Shown: in pieces, positions 24,125 through 33,098 of the stretch | How positions within the stretch are numbered: the stretch's first letter is position 1 | How the letters are laid out: each line of letters starts with the position of its first letter | From: Synergistaceae bacterium | GTDB lineage: Bacteria > Synergistota > Synergistia > Synergistales > Aminobacteriaceae | Direction: 5' to 3' | Length of the DNA: 33,378 nucleotides | Assembly (NCBI GenBank): GCA_017470485.1 | Contig: JAFUYQ010000004.1 | Span: 1 to 33,378, forward strand | The notes under the pieces: model-generated | What the model saw: only the letters and a program-made list of their open reading frames with translations | What the model was told of the DNA's origin: nothing | The model's database searches: none | Made by a program: the position numbers and the translations under genes

Positions 24125-25387
24125 ATGAGGGCAGGACTCAAAAAATTATTGATACTCGCAGTATTTGCCGGAGCAGGCTGGTGGATATGGGATTATTTTT
24201 TCACGCCCCAGCCGGTTAATTACGGTCTTACGACTTCGGCAGTTACCAGAGGCAATATTACCTCGTCAGTTACGGCCACAGGAGAGCTTAACGCGATTAA
24301 CGTCGTTGAAATCGGTACTCAGGTTTCGGGAAGAGTTCAGGAAATTTATGTGGACTTCAATTCACCGGTAAAAGCAGGACAGCTAATAGCGTTAATAGAT
24401 CCTTCAGTCCTCAAGCTGACCCTCAATGAATCCGAAGCAAGCCTCGCTGTTAATCAGGCCAGCGTTCAGAGCGCACAGGCTTCACTTGACGACGCTCAGA
24501 AAAAACTTGCAAGGAACAAAGAACTTTTGAACAGGAAACTCATCGCACGAAGTGAAGTTGACACAAGCGAGGCCGACGTTAAGATGAAGAAAGCAGCCCT
24601 TCAGGAGGCAAAATCACGGGTTACTCAGGCTCAGGCTTCACTCGCCCGCGCAAGAACTAACCTAAATTATACCCGTATAACCTCACCCGTAAACGGTGTT
24701 ATTATTGACAGGAAGGTTGACGCTGGACAGACCGTTGCGGCAAGCTATCAGACACCTACGCTGTTTAAGGTTGCCGAAGATCTCACTCACATGAAAATTG
24801 AAACGAAGGTAGATGAGGCCGATATAGGAACGGTCGCTGAAGGACAGTTTGTTACGTTCAGGGTTGACGCTTTCCCTGACGAGACATTCGCCGGAAAGGT
24901 AGTTCAGGTTCGTATCGCCCCCAACACAAGCGACAACGTTGTTACTTACACAGTCATTATTCATGTCGATAACCCGGCACTCAAGCTCAAGCCCGGAATG
25001 ACCGCTAATGTTTCGATAGAGACAGCAAAAGCCGAAAATGTCCTAAGAATACCTGTGGCAGCTCTGAGATTCACGCCGCCTGAGGAACTTTTAGCGACAA
25101 TATCATTTGACAGGGACATTCTCACCGCAAAGAAGACTCTTAATTCGGGAACGGTCTGGCCTGAAAGAGACGGTTTCATGATGAGGCCGGTACAGGTCAG
25201 GACGGGCGTTACCGACAGCAAATGGGTCGAACTTGTCAGCGAGGTTTCGGAAAGAAAAAGACCGGCTCTCCGCGAAGATACTGAACTCGTGATTAATGCT
25301 CAGAAGGGTGCAACGACCGGCAAACAAACAAGCGGAGGTTTATTCGGCGCGCCGCGCGGAGGCAGGAGAGGCGGAGGCCCCAGATAA
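24125..25387 (+). CDS. MacA-like periplasmic adaptor (HlyD/RND family)
   Basis: The adaptor joins an inner-membrane ABC exporter to TolC. The 420-residue protein has an N-terminal anchor (LLILAVFAGAGWWIWDYFF), a biotinyl-lipoyl half (VVEIGTQVSGRVQEIYVDFNSPVKAGQLIA, about 56-85), a long coiled-coil hairpin rich in Ala, Gln and Lys (about 95-185), the second lipoyl half (ITSPVNGVIIDRKVDAGQTV) and beta-barrel. The C-terminal end is an unusual Gly/Arg-rich tail (GGLFGAPRGGRRGGGPR). Its stop overlaps the ATPase by one base. Confidence 0.9.
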   Translation: MRAGLKKLLILAVFAGAGWWIWDYFFTPQPVNYGLTTSAVTRGNITSSVTATGELNAINVVEIGTQVSGRVQEIYVDFNSPVKAGQLIALIDPSVLKLTLNESEASLAVNQASVQSAQASLDDAQKKLARNKELLNRKLIARSEVDTSEADVKMKKAALQEAKSRVTQAQASLARARTNLNYTRITSPVNGVIIDRKVDAGQTVAASYQTPTLFKVAEDLTHMKIETKVDEADIGTVAEGQFVTFRVDAFPDETFAGKVVQVRIAPNTSDNVVTYTVIIHVDNPALKLKPGMTANVSIETAKAENVLRIPVAALRFTPPEELLATISFDRDILTAKKTLNSGTVWPERDGFMMRPVQVRTGVTDSKWVELVSEVSERKRPALREDTELVINAQKGATTGKQTSGGLFGAPRGGRRGGGPR

Positions 25388-26103
25388 TGAGCATAATTGA
25401 GGTAAAAGAGCTGACGAAAATTTATGTTACCGGCGATATTGAACTCCGTGCGCTTGACGGTGTGAGCTTCAAGATTGAACGCGGTGAATTTGTCTGCGTA
25501 ATGGGGCCTTCGGGGTCGGGGAAGTCAACGATGATGAATATACTCGGCTGCCTTGACGTTCCGACATCAGGACATTATGAGCTTGACGGAGTTGACGTTA
25601 AAGACCAGAGCAAAGCCGAGTTAGCCGACATAAGGAATCAGAAGCTAGGATTTGTGTTTCAGGGTTTCAACCTTCTGCCGAAAGTTGACGCTGTCGAGAA
25701 TGTTGAACTACCTCTTCTCTACAGGGGGGTAGGAAGTTCGGAGAGACGCAAAGCCGCCGTTAATGCCCTCGAACGTGTGGGGCTTGGGAAGAGGTTACAC
25801 CACAGACCGGCGCAGATGAGCGGAGGACAGCAGCAGAGAGTAGCTATTGCCCGTGCGATTGTCGGCGAGGCTCCGATAATTCTGGCCGATGAGCCGACAG
25901 GAAACCTTGACACAAAAACCACCGTTGAAATCATGAATATCTTTACAGATTTGCACAAGCAGGGGATAACAGTTATTCTCGTTACCCATGAGCCTGAAAT
26001 AGCCACGTGGAGCGAAAGAGTATTGAGGTTCAGGGACGGGAAACTGATTGCTGACGAGGCCGCGCCTAAGATTGAGGAGCTTGACAGCGAGGCGAGACAG
26101 TAA
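25387..26103 (+). CDS. MacB/LolD-type ABC transporter ATP-binding protein
   Basis: The 238-residue ATPase has Walker A GPSGSGKST (40-48), Q-loop near FQGFNLLPKVDAVENVELPL, signature MSGGQQQR, Walker B ILADEPTGNLD and the switch His in VTHEPE. The sequence fits the MacB/LolD/FtsE branch, which energises FtsX-like permeases. In full-length MacB a permease domain is fused, and otherwise a permease gene follows. Here neither occurs: the ORF ends after the ATPase and the next gene, 23 bases on, is convergent rfbB. The complex would need a permease from elsewhere. Confidence 0.9.
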   Translation: MSIIEVKELTKIYVTGDIELRALDGVSFKIERGEFVCVMGPSGSGKSTMMNILGCLDVPTSGHYELDGVDVKDQSKAELADIRNQKLGFVFQGFNLLPKVDAVENVELPLLYRGVGSSERRKAAVNALERVGLGKRLHHRPAQMSGGQQQRVAIARAIVGEAPIILADEPTGNLDTKTTVEIMNIFTDLHKQGITVILVTHEPEIATWSERVLRFRDGKLIADEAAPKIEELDSEARQ

Positions 26104-26126
26104 ATGACAGAGAGGGCAGGAGACTT

Positions 26127-27116
26127 TTATCCCCTGTCCTTGATTAACGGCCTCCACCAGTCCTCATTCTCAAGATACCACTTGATTGTCTTCCTGATAC
26201 CGTCAGCGAATCTCGTCTCAGGTCTCCAGCCCAAACGCAGATAAATCTTCGTAGGGTCAATAGCATATCTGAGGTCATGGCCTTTCCTGTCAGCCACAAA
26301 ATTAATCAGGCTCTCAGGCTTCCCAAGCTCCGCGCAAATCAGCTTCACAATATCAATATTCCTCATCTCGTTATGACCGCCGACATTGAAGATTTCACCC
26401 TCCGCGCCATCATCATGAATTATCATGTCAATCGCCCGGCAGTGATCCTCAACATAAAGCCAGTCCCTTACGTTTATGCCCTGACCGTAAACGGGAAGCG
26501 GCTTGTCATGAAGCGCATTGATTATCATCAGAGGGATTAGCTTTTCGGGGAAATGGTAAGGCCCGTAGTTATTTGAACATCTCGAAATGCTAACGGGCAG
26601 ATGATAAGTCCTGTGGTACGCCTGAACAAGCATGTCAGCTCCGGCCTTAGAGGCTGAATACGGCGATGATGTGCGAATCGGCGACTGCTCTGTGAAGAAC
26701 ATGTCCGGCCTGTCGAGCGGCAAATCTCCGTAAACCTCATCAGTGCTTACCTGATGATAGCGTTTAATCCCGAACTTCATGCACGCGTCAAGAAGTACCC
26801 CAGTCCCAAGAGTGTTCGTGAAAAGGAAAATGCCCGGATTGTCGATTGAGCGGTCAACATGTGATTCTGCGGCAAAGTTCACAACGATGTCAGGGCGTTC
26901 ACGCTCGAAAAGCGCGTAAATTCTTTCGCGGTCGCATATATCCAGCTTGAAGAACGATATTTTTTCATCGGCTATAACTTCCTTGAGCGTCGCTAAATTT
27001 CCGGCATAAGTCAGCTTGTCGATACAAATGATTTTGTCCTCTGGGTGCGACTTCAGCATATGAAAAATGAAATTGCTTCCGATAAATCCTGCTCCGCCTG
27101 TTACGATAATTTTCAC
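26127..27116 (-). CDS. rfbB: dTDP-glucose 4,6-dehydratase
   Basis: Second step of dTDP-L-rhamnose synthesis. The 329-residue enzyme has the NAD loop GGAGFIGSN (7-15), the TDE catalytic set at 125-127 and YSASK at 153-157, with normal length. It is the last gene of the rfbA-D-C-B operon and overlaps rfbC by four bases. An 8-bp stem at 26113-26120/26133-26140 crosses its 3' end, without a U tract. Confidence 0.95.
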   Translation of the reverse strand: MKIIVTGGAGFIGSNFIFHMLKSHPEDKIICIDKLTYAGNLATLKEVIADEKISFFKLDICDRERIYALFERERPDIVVNFAAESHVDRSIDNPGIFLFTNTLGTGVLLDACMKFGIKRYHQVSTDEVYGDLPLDRPDMFFTEQSPIRTSSPYSASKAGADMLVQAYHRTYHLPVSISRCSNNYGPYHFPEKLIPLMIINALHDKPLPVYGQGINVRDWLYVEDHCRAIDMIIHDDGAEGEIFNVGGHNEMRNIDIVKLICAELGKPESLINFVADRKGHDLRYAIDPTKIYLRLGWRPETRFADGIRKTIKWYLENEDWWRPLIKDRG

Positions 27117-27670
27117 GGCAGTACGGCCTCCTTTAGTGTTGGTAAATTGCTGTCCCTCTCGATGATGTTCAACGGCGCGTCAACCTCCGGCCATGCGATA
27201 TTTATTGAGGGGTCATTCCAGATTATTCCGCCCTCATCGTTTGGGTGCCAGAAGTCATCGCACTTGTAGCAGAACTCTGCGAAATCCGAAAGCACTAAGA
27301 ACCCGTGCGCAAATCCTTTCGGAATTAAGAACTGTTTGTGATTGTCCTCAGTCAAAATCATTCCGCAGTATTTTCCGAATGTCTCACTGCCTTTTCGGAC
27401 ATCGACAGCAACATCATAGACTGCTCCGCGAATTACGCGAACAAGTTTCGTCTGTGGGTAACGAATCTGAAAGTGCAAGCCTCTGAGTACACCTTTAGTG
27501 CTGCTGCTCTGGTTGTCCTGAACGAAATCGTAATTCAATCCGGCCTCGCTCATCTCGCGTTTGTTGTAAGTCTCAGTGAAGTAGCCCCTTTTATCCCCGT
27601 GAACCGCCGGCGTAATAACGCACAGCCCCTTAATTCCGCCGGCATCATGTTCAATTTTAATTTGTCCCAT
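27113..27670 (-). CDS. rfbC: dTDP-4-dehydrorhamnose 3,5-epimerase
   Basis: Third step of dTDP-L-rhamnose synthesis. The 185-residue cupin protein shows the family motifs DKRGYFTETYNKREM, FVQDNQSSSTKGVLRGLHFQ (the catalytic His is in this LRGLHFQ) and IPKGFAHGFLVLSD. Complete. Starts inside the end of rfbD (14-base overlap), so translation is coupled. Confidence 0.94.
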   Translation of the reverse strand: MGQIKIEHDAGGIKGLCVITPAVHGDKRGYFTETYNKREMSEAGLNYDFVQDNQSSSTKGVLRGLHFQIRYPQTKLVRVIRGAVYDVAVDVRKGSETFGKYCGMILTEDNHKQFLIPKGFAHGFLVLSDFAEFCYKCDDFWHPNDEGGIIWNDPSINIAWPEVDAPLNIIERDSNLPTLKEAVLP

Positions 27671-28562
27671 TCTCAGATAAATACCTCCTTAATGCGTCCT
27701 TCCAATCGGGCAGCGGCTTAAATCCTGATGACAGCAGTTTGCTTTTATCAAGCCGCGAATTATACGGCCTCTTAGCTTTTGACAAACCGTATTCAGATGT
27801 CGAAACAGGAATAACATTTACATTTACGCCCGACTGCCTGAAGATTTCACACGCAAAATCATACCAGCTTATGTAACCGCCCTCGTTAGTCGCGTGATAT
27901 ATTCCGAATTTCTCAGTCATGTTGATGTCGGCAAGAAGACGCGCTAAATCAGGCGTGTATGTCGGCGTTCCTATCTGGTCGTTTACGACTCGGATTGTGT
28001 CATGTGTCTTAGCGATTTTCAGCATTGTGCGGACGAAGTTGTTGCCGTTAGCACCGAAGACCCATGCGATTCTGACGATGAAGAATTTTTGCAGATATTT
28101 CTTCACCGCTAACTCGCCCTCAAGTTTCGTTTTCCCGTAATAGTTAAGGGGCGAGAACGATTCATCATCGGGCGTTCGCGGAGCTGTTCCCGTTCCGTCA
28201 AAAATATAATCGGTGCTTATGTACGTCATCACAGCGTCATACTTCGCGCAGGCTTTAGCGATGTTTTCGGTACCGGTAACGTTGACAGCGTAAACCTTCG
28301 CCCTGTTTGCCTCGTCCTCCGCAGGGTCAACCGCTGTCCATGCAGCACAGTGAATCACTCTTGAGGGTTTCGAGGCTTGTATTGCCTTATCGACAGAATC
28401 ATAGTCAGTAATATCGAGCTGTATGTATCCGCATTTCTCAGCACCCGTGAAATTTTCCTGAAGGTCTGACGCTGTGCATTCGATTCCGCGCGAGGTCAAT
28501 TCGTGAATAAGGTCGCGCCCTAATTGACCGTTAGCACCTGTGATAAAAAATTTATTTGACAT
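27657..28562 (-). CDS. rfbD: dTDP-4-dehydrorhamnose reductase
   Basis: Last step of dTDP-L-rhamnose synthesis. I place the start at 28562 ([15 protein letters not shown]), because the longer frame to 28634 only reads through the end of rfbA, and AAGGGAAG lies a short way upstream. The 301-residue product has the Rossmann loop ITGANGQLG, the STDYIFDG motif and the catalytic YGKTKLEGE. It overlaps rfbA by 11 bases. Confidence 0.93.
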   Translation of the reverse strand: MSNKFFITGANGQLGRDLIHELTSRGIECTASDLQENFTGAEKCGYIQLDITDYDSVDKAIQASKPSRVIHCAAWTAVDPAEDEANRAKVYAVNVTGTENIAKACAKYDAVMTYISTDYIFDGTGTAPRTPDDESFSPLNYYGKTKLEGELAVKKYLQKFFIVRIAWVFGANGNNFVRTMLKIAKTHDTIRVVNDQIGTPTYTPDLARLLADINMTEKFGIYHATNEGGYISWYDFACEIFRQSGVNVNVIPVSTSEYGLSKAKRPYNSRLDKSKLLSSGFKPLPDWKDALRRYLSENGTN

Positions 28563-29445
28563 CAATATACTTCCCTTCGACGACATCAATAAGGTATTGG
28601 CCGTATTGATTTTTCCTGAGCTGTTCGGCAACACTTAACACTTTTTCGCGGGTAATCCAGCCGTTAAGGTAAGCTATTTCCTCAAGGCAAGCTATTTTTC
28701 TGTGCTGATGAGTCTCAAGCGTCTTAACGAAGTTCGTAGCGTCGGCGAGACTCTCATGAGTTCCGGTGTCAAGCCAAGTGAAGCCCTGCCCCAATAATTT
28801 AACGTTCAATTCACCGCGCTCAAGATATATTCTGTTGAGGTCAGTAATCTCAAGCTCGCCGCGCTTCGAGGGCTTCAGGTTCTCGGCGAACTCAACGACT
28901 CTGTTGTCATAGAAGTAAAGGCCGGTAACACAATAATTGCTCTTGGGGTGTTCGGGCTTCTCCTCGATGGAAATAGCATGGCCGTTTTTGTCGAACTCAA
29001 CTATTCCGAAGCGTTCAGGGTCATCGACATAGTAGCCGAAAATTGTCGCGCCCTTCCCGGACTCAGCGTCATTAACGGCCTCCTTGAGCCTCCTCGCTAA
29101 ACCCTGACCGGAAAAAATATTGTCTCCCAAAATCATTGCGGCACAGTCAGAACCGATAAAATCTTTCCCGATTATGAATGCCTGAGCGAGGCCGTCAGGT
29201 GAGGGCTGAACCTTGTACGAGAAATTAACGCCGAATCTCTCGCCGCTTCCTAAAAGTTTCTCGAATCTCGGAAGGTCATCAGGAGTTGAGATTATGAGAA
29301 TGTCGCGGATTTTCGCCTGCATTAGTATTGAGACAGGGTAATATATCATCGGTTTGTCGTAAACGGGCAAGAGCTGTTTCGAGGTTACGAGCGTCAGAGG
29401 GTAAAGGCGCGTTCCGCTTCCTCCGGCTAATACGATTCCTTTCAT
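28552..29445 (-). CDS. rfbA: Glucose-1-phosphate thymidylyltransferase
   Basis: First step of dTDP-L-rhamnose synthesis: dTTP plus glucose-1-phosphate gives dTDP-glucose. The 297-residue enzyme opens with [13 protein letters not shown] (6-18) and has [26 protein letters not shown] and [12 protein letters not shown] in order; length is normal. It leads the operon behind an AGGAGG site. The promoter must lie in the 75-92 bases shared with the divergent GT8 gene; I see AT-rich -10-like boxes there but no clear -35. Confidence 0.95.
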   Translation of the reverse strand: MKGIVLAGGSGTRLYPLTLVTSKQLLPVYDKPMIYYPVSILMQAKIRDILIISTPDDLPRFEKLLGSGERFGVNFSYKVQPSPDGLAQAFIIGKDFIGSDCAAMILGDNIFSGQGLARRLKEAVNDAESGKGATIFGYYVDDPERFGIVEFDKNGHAISIEEKPEHPKSNYCVTGLYFYDNRVVEFAENLKPSKRGELEITDLNRIYLERGELNVKLLGQGFTWLDTGTHESLADATNFVKTLETHQHRKIACLEEIAYLNGWITREKVLSVAEQLRKNQYGQYLIDVVEGKYIDVK

Positions 29446-29537
29446 GATGAAAATTCCTCCTGTGTTTTTTGTAATTATACGCGAAATATCGTTATTTATA
29501 TTATAATTAAACCAATTCTATGAAAGGAGAGTTGACA

Positions 29538-30704
29538 ATGACAGATGAAACAGATACAATGCGCCCAACGCCCAACGCCCAACGCCCAACGCCCAACGCC
29601 CAACGCCCAACGCCCAACGCCCAACGCCCAACGCCCAACGCCCAACGCCCAACGCTTTTTTTGCGCCAAAATTCAGATGAGATAATTCACGTAGCACTAG
29701 CAGTATATGACCCGTCAGGAACTTACTCCCAAAATGCAGGAGTTGTAATGACATCTATTTTCGAGAACACTCACAGCAAAGTTACTGTACATGTTCTCCA
29801 CGATGACACACTTACAAACGATAACAGGCAGAAATTCATACGCACAGCAGAGAAATATTCACAAAGTGTGGAGTTTCACGATGTAAGCGAATACAGCAAG
29901 CAGCTTGGCAAAGATATTGAGAAGGTATCAGGGAACTGGACAATAGGTTGCTGCTATAGGCTGGCGATTCCAGACATTATTACTTCCGTCAACAAAATCA
30001 TATATCTTGACTGCGATACTATTGTCAATCTTGACATAAAAGAACTATGGGACATTGACCTCGAAGGAAAAAGCCTTGCCGGTGTAATAGATATAGCGTG
30101 CGAGAGAATAAAGCTATTCTCAGATTGGCATGTACGTATTAGGTTTGCAGGTGGTAGGGTAGACTCCTACATAAATTCGGGCGTAATCGTGATGAATCTA
30201 GCAAAGTTCCGTGAACATGGAAAATTCTTCGATGTTGTTTTTGAATGGCTTATGTCTCATTCGCACCTTCCTATTTTCCCGGATCAAGACGCATTAAACT
30301 CAATATTTCTGGGCGATATAAAGCTTCTTGACGGTAAATTCAACAAATTCTACGTACCCAATGTCGATCAAGATATTTCGGGCTGTATCGCCCACACATG
30401 CGGTGCTAAACCTTGGCGCGAATTTATGAACATTCCACAGCACATTCTATACTGGGATATGTATCTACGCAGTGCTTGGGGGGAAAATGTTACTCCTCTT
30501 GAGCTTGTCAGAACCCTTGCTTCCATAAGCAGCTCGTCTCAGCACTACCACCAATCAGCGCGACAATGCCTGAAGCCCGTTACAAAAGCAATCCTCCGTA
30601 AGCTGTCATTACCGGGATTTCGCCACTCAGTCATGATGATCCTCCGGCATATGTATTACCGCCTTACGCACTATGTAAGCAAAAAGCCTGATTCCAAAAG
30701 TTAA
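29538..30704 (+). CDS. GT8 family glycosyltransferase with in-frame heptamer tract
   Basis: This is a glycosyltransferase of the GT8 type (LPS glucosyl/galactosyltransferase-like). I place the start at 29538, eight bases after AAGGAG; an ATG at 29520 lacks a site. After eight residues comes a tract of thirteen 7-bp units read as RPTPNAQ repeats (about residues 9-39). The enzyme core follows: HVALAVYD, the metal-binding DCD at 158-160 in [36 protein letters not shown] and HTCGAKPW. The C-terminal 80 residues are basic. The 3' end lies inside the terminator stem at 30684-30716. It is divergent from the rhamnose operon. The repeat makes the gene a candidate for phase variation. Confidence 0.88.
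   Translation: MTDETDTMRPTPNAQRPTPNAQRPTPNAQRPTPNAQRPTLFLRQNSDEIIHVALAVYDPSGTYSQNAGVVMTSIFENTHSKVTVHVLHDDTLTNDNRQKFIRTAEKYSQSVEFHDVSEYSKQLGKDIEKVSGNWTIGCCYRLAIPDIITSVNKIIYLDCDTIVNLDIKELWDIDLEGKSLAGVIDIACERIKLFSDWHVRIRFAGGRVDSYINSGVIVMNLAKFREHGKFFDVVFEWLMSHSHLPIFPDQDALNSIFLGDIKLLDGKFNKFYVPNVDQDISGCIAHTCGAKPWREFMNIPQHILYWDMYLRSAWGENVTPLELVRTLASISSSSQHYHQSARQCLKPVTKAILRKLSLPGFRHSVMMILRHMYYRLTHYVSKKPDSKS
29562..29652 (+). repeat. 13 perfect tandem copies of CGCCCAA in the GT8 gene
   Basis: Thirteen exact copies of the heptamer CGCCCAA fill 91 bases, followed by a partial unit and then a run of seven T (29656-29662). Three units make 21 bases and encode RPTPNAQ. Gain or loss of one unit shifts the frame. 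The two other frames stop soon after the tract, at 29678-29680 (TGA) and 29683-29685 (TAA). Confidence 0.98.
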
Positions 30705-30716
30705 GGAATCAGGCTT
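30681..30716 (-). terminator. Terminator of the 30724 gene, embedded in the GT8 end
   Basis: A perfect 12-bp stem (30684-30695 AAGCCTGATTCC with 30705-30716) is followed on the minus strand by five U residues (30685-30681). The loop holds the GT8 stop codon (30702-30704), so the stem is also GT8 coding sequence. It is likely the terminator of the minus-strand gene; on the plus strand no U tract follows. Confidence 0.7.
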
Positions 30717-30723
30717 CAAGGCC

Positions 30724-32322
30724 TTACGCCAAATACTTTTTCAACGTAGCCCTTACTGCTCCTTTGCCGGCGATTTCCTCGCGGAACATTCCCTCAATCT
30801 TCTCGCCGAGTCCGGCCTCATACAAATTGACTCCGAATATGTGAGCATTGCTGAGTATCGGGCGTAACTTTCCTTCAGCGGTCTCAGGCTTCCCAATCTC
30901 GACACCCTCAAGCTGTTTCGTCATCTCGTCATTCATAGGGTCGGGCGAAAGTTCAAAACTCTTTCCCTCATCGTCAACCCTCAGAAGGTATCTTAGCCAG
31001 CCGGTTATCGCCAGCGGCACAGCCTTCAGTTTCCCTGCCGAGCCCTCACGTGAGACATAAGCCTTTACCGTCTCGCCGAACCTGAACGCTAATCCCTGCG
31101 AAATGTCCGTAGCAATCCTTGCGCTTGTGTCGCCTAAATAAGGATTGGGGAAGCGGACATTCATGCACTCGTCAAGAAACGCTCTCGGTGAAATTATCTT
31201 CGGGTCTTCAACAACCGGCAGCCCCTCGTTATAGCCGAGTTCCTTAGCGAGTTTCGACAGCTCAGGGTCGCTCATGCCGTCAGCGAAAAGAACATAGCCC
31301 AGCATAATGTCATATGTGCATAACGCCGAGTGAATGGGGTTAAGGCATGTTGTAACCTTCATTCTCTCGGAGAGGTTCACGGTATTGCGGTCGGTGAGGT
31401 ACATTCCTGCTTTTTCGAGGGGCGGTCTTCCGTTCGGGAAATTATCCTCGACAACAAGATAGCCCGGAGCCTCAGCGTTCACGAACGGGGCGATGTAAGT
31501 TCTCTTTGAGGTTACGACGATTCCCATGTCCTCAACTCCGAGTCCCTCAAGCATTTTCGCTACATCTTCCGAAGGTCTTGGGGTAATCTTGTCAATCATC
31601 GTCCACGCGAACGATACGCGCCCTTCATCTTTAACGTAGTCAGCGAAATCTGGAGTTACGAAACCTTTTTCGAGCCATTTTTCGGCGGTTTCAATGACGC
31701 TCTCGCGGAGTTTCTTGCCGTTCCTTGATACGTTGTCCATCGAAACCATAGCGATCGGGGCGGCTCCGGCCTTGAAGCGTTCATAAAGCATGGCCGTAAC
31801 GATTGCCATCGCTCCTTTGGGCTGTGAAGGGCCGTTGTTCATGTCGGCCTCAACGAACGGGAAGTATTTACCGTCCGCGCCGTGAAGGGCGTAACCCTTT
31901 TCAGTGATTGTGAATGAGACCAGCTGAAGCGATTTAGCCGTGAAAATTTCGGTGAGCCTCTGCCAATCCTGAGGAGCTTTTACCGCCTCAGTGAGCGAGC
32001 CTAGAACACGCTTGTCAGTCTTTCCGTCCTCATGGAGCGTAACGGCAAGCGCGAGGTTGTCGAACGGCGCGTAAATCTTATCGACTACATCATAATCGAA
32101 CGTTTCAGCGCAGATTATGCCGGTGTCCATTAAGCCTTTCCTGATGAGTTCGTCAGCAATACCGCCGATGAAGATTCTGAAGATGTTGCCGATTCCGAAA
32201 TGTACCCAGCGCGGATTTTTACGGGTATTCTCAGCGAGCTTCACGGGGTCGTAAGGCGGCAGGTCAATACCGGCCTTCTGCCATGAAGAAGTGTCCTTTA
32301 ATCCTTCGTAAGTCAGGCGCAT
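30724..32322 (-). CDS. Mannitol dehydrogenase / fructuronate reductase family protein
   Basis: This is a long-chain polyol/uronate dehydrogenase that uses NAD(P)H. The Rossmann-like start is RWVHFGIGNIFRIFIGG (about 45-61 of the annotated protein), followed by VSFTITEKGY, VSMDNVSRNG and the active-site region LNPIHSALC. About 532 residues, near the family norm. Starts at 32322, 32331 or 32343 (GTG) are all possible; I prefer 32322, but its AAGGA lies 12 bases away. Substrate could be mannitol, fructuronate or tagaturonate. Downstream of the decayed hxlR gene and likely regulated separately. Confidence 0.78.
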   Translation of the reverse strand: MRLTYEGLKDTSSWQKAGIDLPPYDPVKLAENTRKNPRWVHFGIGNIFRIFIGGIADELIRKGLMDTGIICAETFDYDVVDKIYAPFDNLALAVTLHEDGKTDKRVLGSLTEAVKAPQDWQRLTEIFTAKSLQLVSFTITEKGYALHGADGKYFPFVEADMNNGPSQPKGAMAIVTAMLYERFKAGAAPIAMVSMDNVSRNGKKLRESVIETAEKWLEKGFVTPDFADYVKDEGRVSFAWTMIDKITPRPSEDVAKMLEGLGVEDMGIVVTSKRTYIAPFVNAEAPGYLVVEDNFPNGRPPLEKAGMYLTDRNTVNLSERMKVTTCLNPIHSALCTYDIMLGYVLFADGMSDPELSKLAKELGYNEGLPVVEDPKIISPRAFLDECMNVRFPNPYLGDTSARIATDISQGLAFRFGETVKAYVSREGSAGKLKAVPLAITGWLRYLLRVDDEGKSFELSPDPMNDEMTKQLEGVEIGKPETAEGKLRPILSNAHIFGVNLYEAGLGEKIEGMFREEIAGKGAVRATLKKYLA

Positions 32323-32380
32323 GAAAATCATCAATCCTTCCACTTAATTAGTTGTCATGTTTTGAGGCGGTTCAAGTTTA

Positions 32381-32680
32381 TCATAATAATGAGCGGCAGT
32401 TTTCGCAGTTCGGTGAAAATCCGCTGCCCTCCATCTCATTAACAGCCCATTGAGCCGCCGCCGTCAGCATTGGCAAAGCTCCTTTTCCCTTTTCGGTCAA
32501 GGAGTATTCGACACGGGGAGGGACTTCGTTATACTGAGCGCGTGAGACAAGGCCGGCAGCCTCAAGCTCCTTGAGGGATTGGGAAAGCATCATGTTAGTT
32601 ATGCCGTCAATCCTGCGTTTTATCATGCTGTAACGTTTCGGGGAAGCGTCAGAAAGTATGCAGATTAAAGCCGTAAAGCT
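32381..32680 (-). pseudogene. HxlR-type transcriptional regulator, 5' truncated
   Basis: The frame is open from 32680 to the stop at 32381 and encodes the HxlR winged helix from mid-helix 1 onward: TALICILSDASPKRYSMIKRRIDGITNMMLSQSLKELEA, then PPRVEYSLTEKGKG in the wing. HxlR proteins normally begin with 15-25 more residues and a Cys-Pro pair; here a TAG (32683-32681) comes before the Thr. An internal ATG at 32626 would give 81 residues but loses the first helix. It faces the truncated gene at 32701 head to head, and the pair looks like the two sides of one deletion. HxlR regulators usually control the divergent neighbour. Confidence 0.6.
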
Positions 32681-32700
32681 CTACGAGGGCGGAGAGTTCA

Positions 32701-33096
32701 ATGAGGAATTTCTTTTCGGCGGAGAGAACAAGGCTGACGGGCGATAACGTAATCCGCGCAACGTATTCGTACGGAGCGTATCACAATTTCCCTGAGTCTC
32801 AGAAGATCACTGAGGGAGTTTACTTCATCAAGGCAAGAGGCCACACTAAGGGCAACAGCATTGTAATCGCTGAGGCTGACGGAGTGTATTACATGATGCA
32901 CGGCGATGTAACGTATGTTGACGCTGCGCTTCACGCTGACAAGCTGTCGATAGTGTTCGAGGATTTGGCGGCGGCAAGAGAGACATTAAACCGTGTCCGC
33001 GAGTTCGTGAAGAATAACCCGACTATCTATCTTTCGACTCACACCCCTGAGGGCGTAACGAACCTTGAGGAAAAAATCATTATGAAACTGGATTAG
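32701..33096 (+). pseudogene. Metallo-beta-lactamase-fold protein, N-terminal half missing
   Basis: The 131-residue ORF has the later part of the MBL fold: GHTKGNSIVI (third metal motif), MMHGDVTY (fourth) and STHTPEG (fifth). The first two motifs with HxHxDH and about 100-120 residues before them are absent. ATG 32701 has a GGAG nearby but begins inside the fold (RNFFSAERTRL). The gene is therefore a 5'-deleted remnant, possibly still translated. It resembles AHL-lactonase-like hydrolases. The flavodoxin-like gene begins three bases after its stop, so they were an operon. Confidence 0.6.
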
Positions 33097-33098
33097 TG

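Noticed and set aside
26113..26140. Hairpin between the ABC ATPase and rfbB as a terminator
   Set aside because: The stem is imperfect (8 bp, one G-U), and no U run follows on either strand.
26104..26232. ATG right after the ABC ATPase stop as the start of a missing permease
   Set aside because: The frame covers the rfbB 3' end in antisense, has no FtsX-like hydrophobic helix and ends after about 45 codons.
29562..29652. Possible CRISPR or satellite array
   Set aside because: The units are 7 bp, adjacent and identical, with no spacers.
29518..29754. Minus-strand ORF with GVGRWAL repeats
   Set aside because: It is only the antisense reading of the heptamer tract inside the GT8 gene; it has no good start and no conserved domain.
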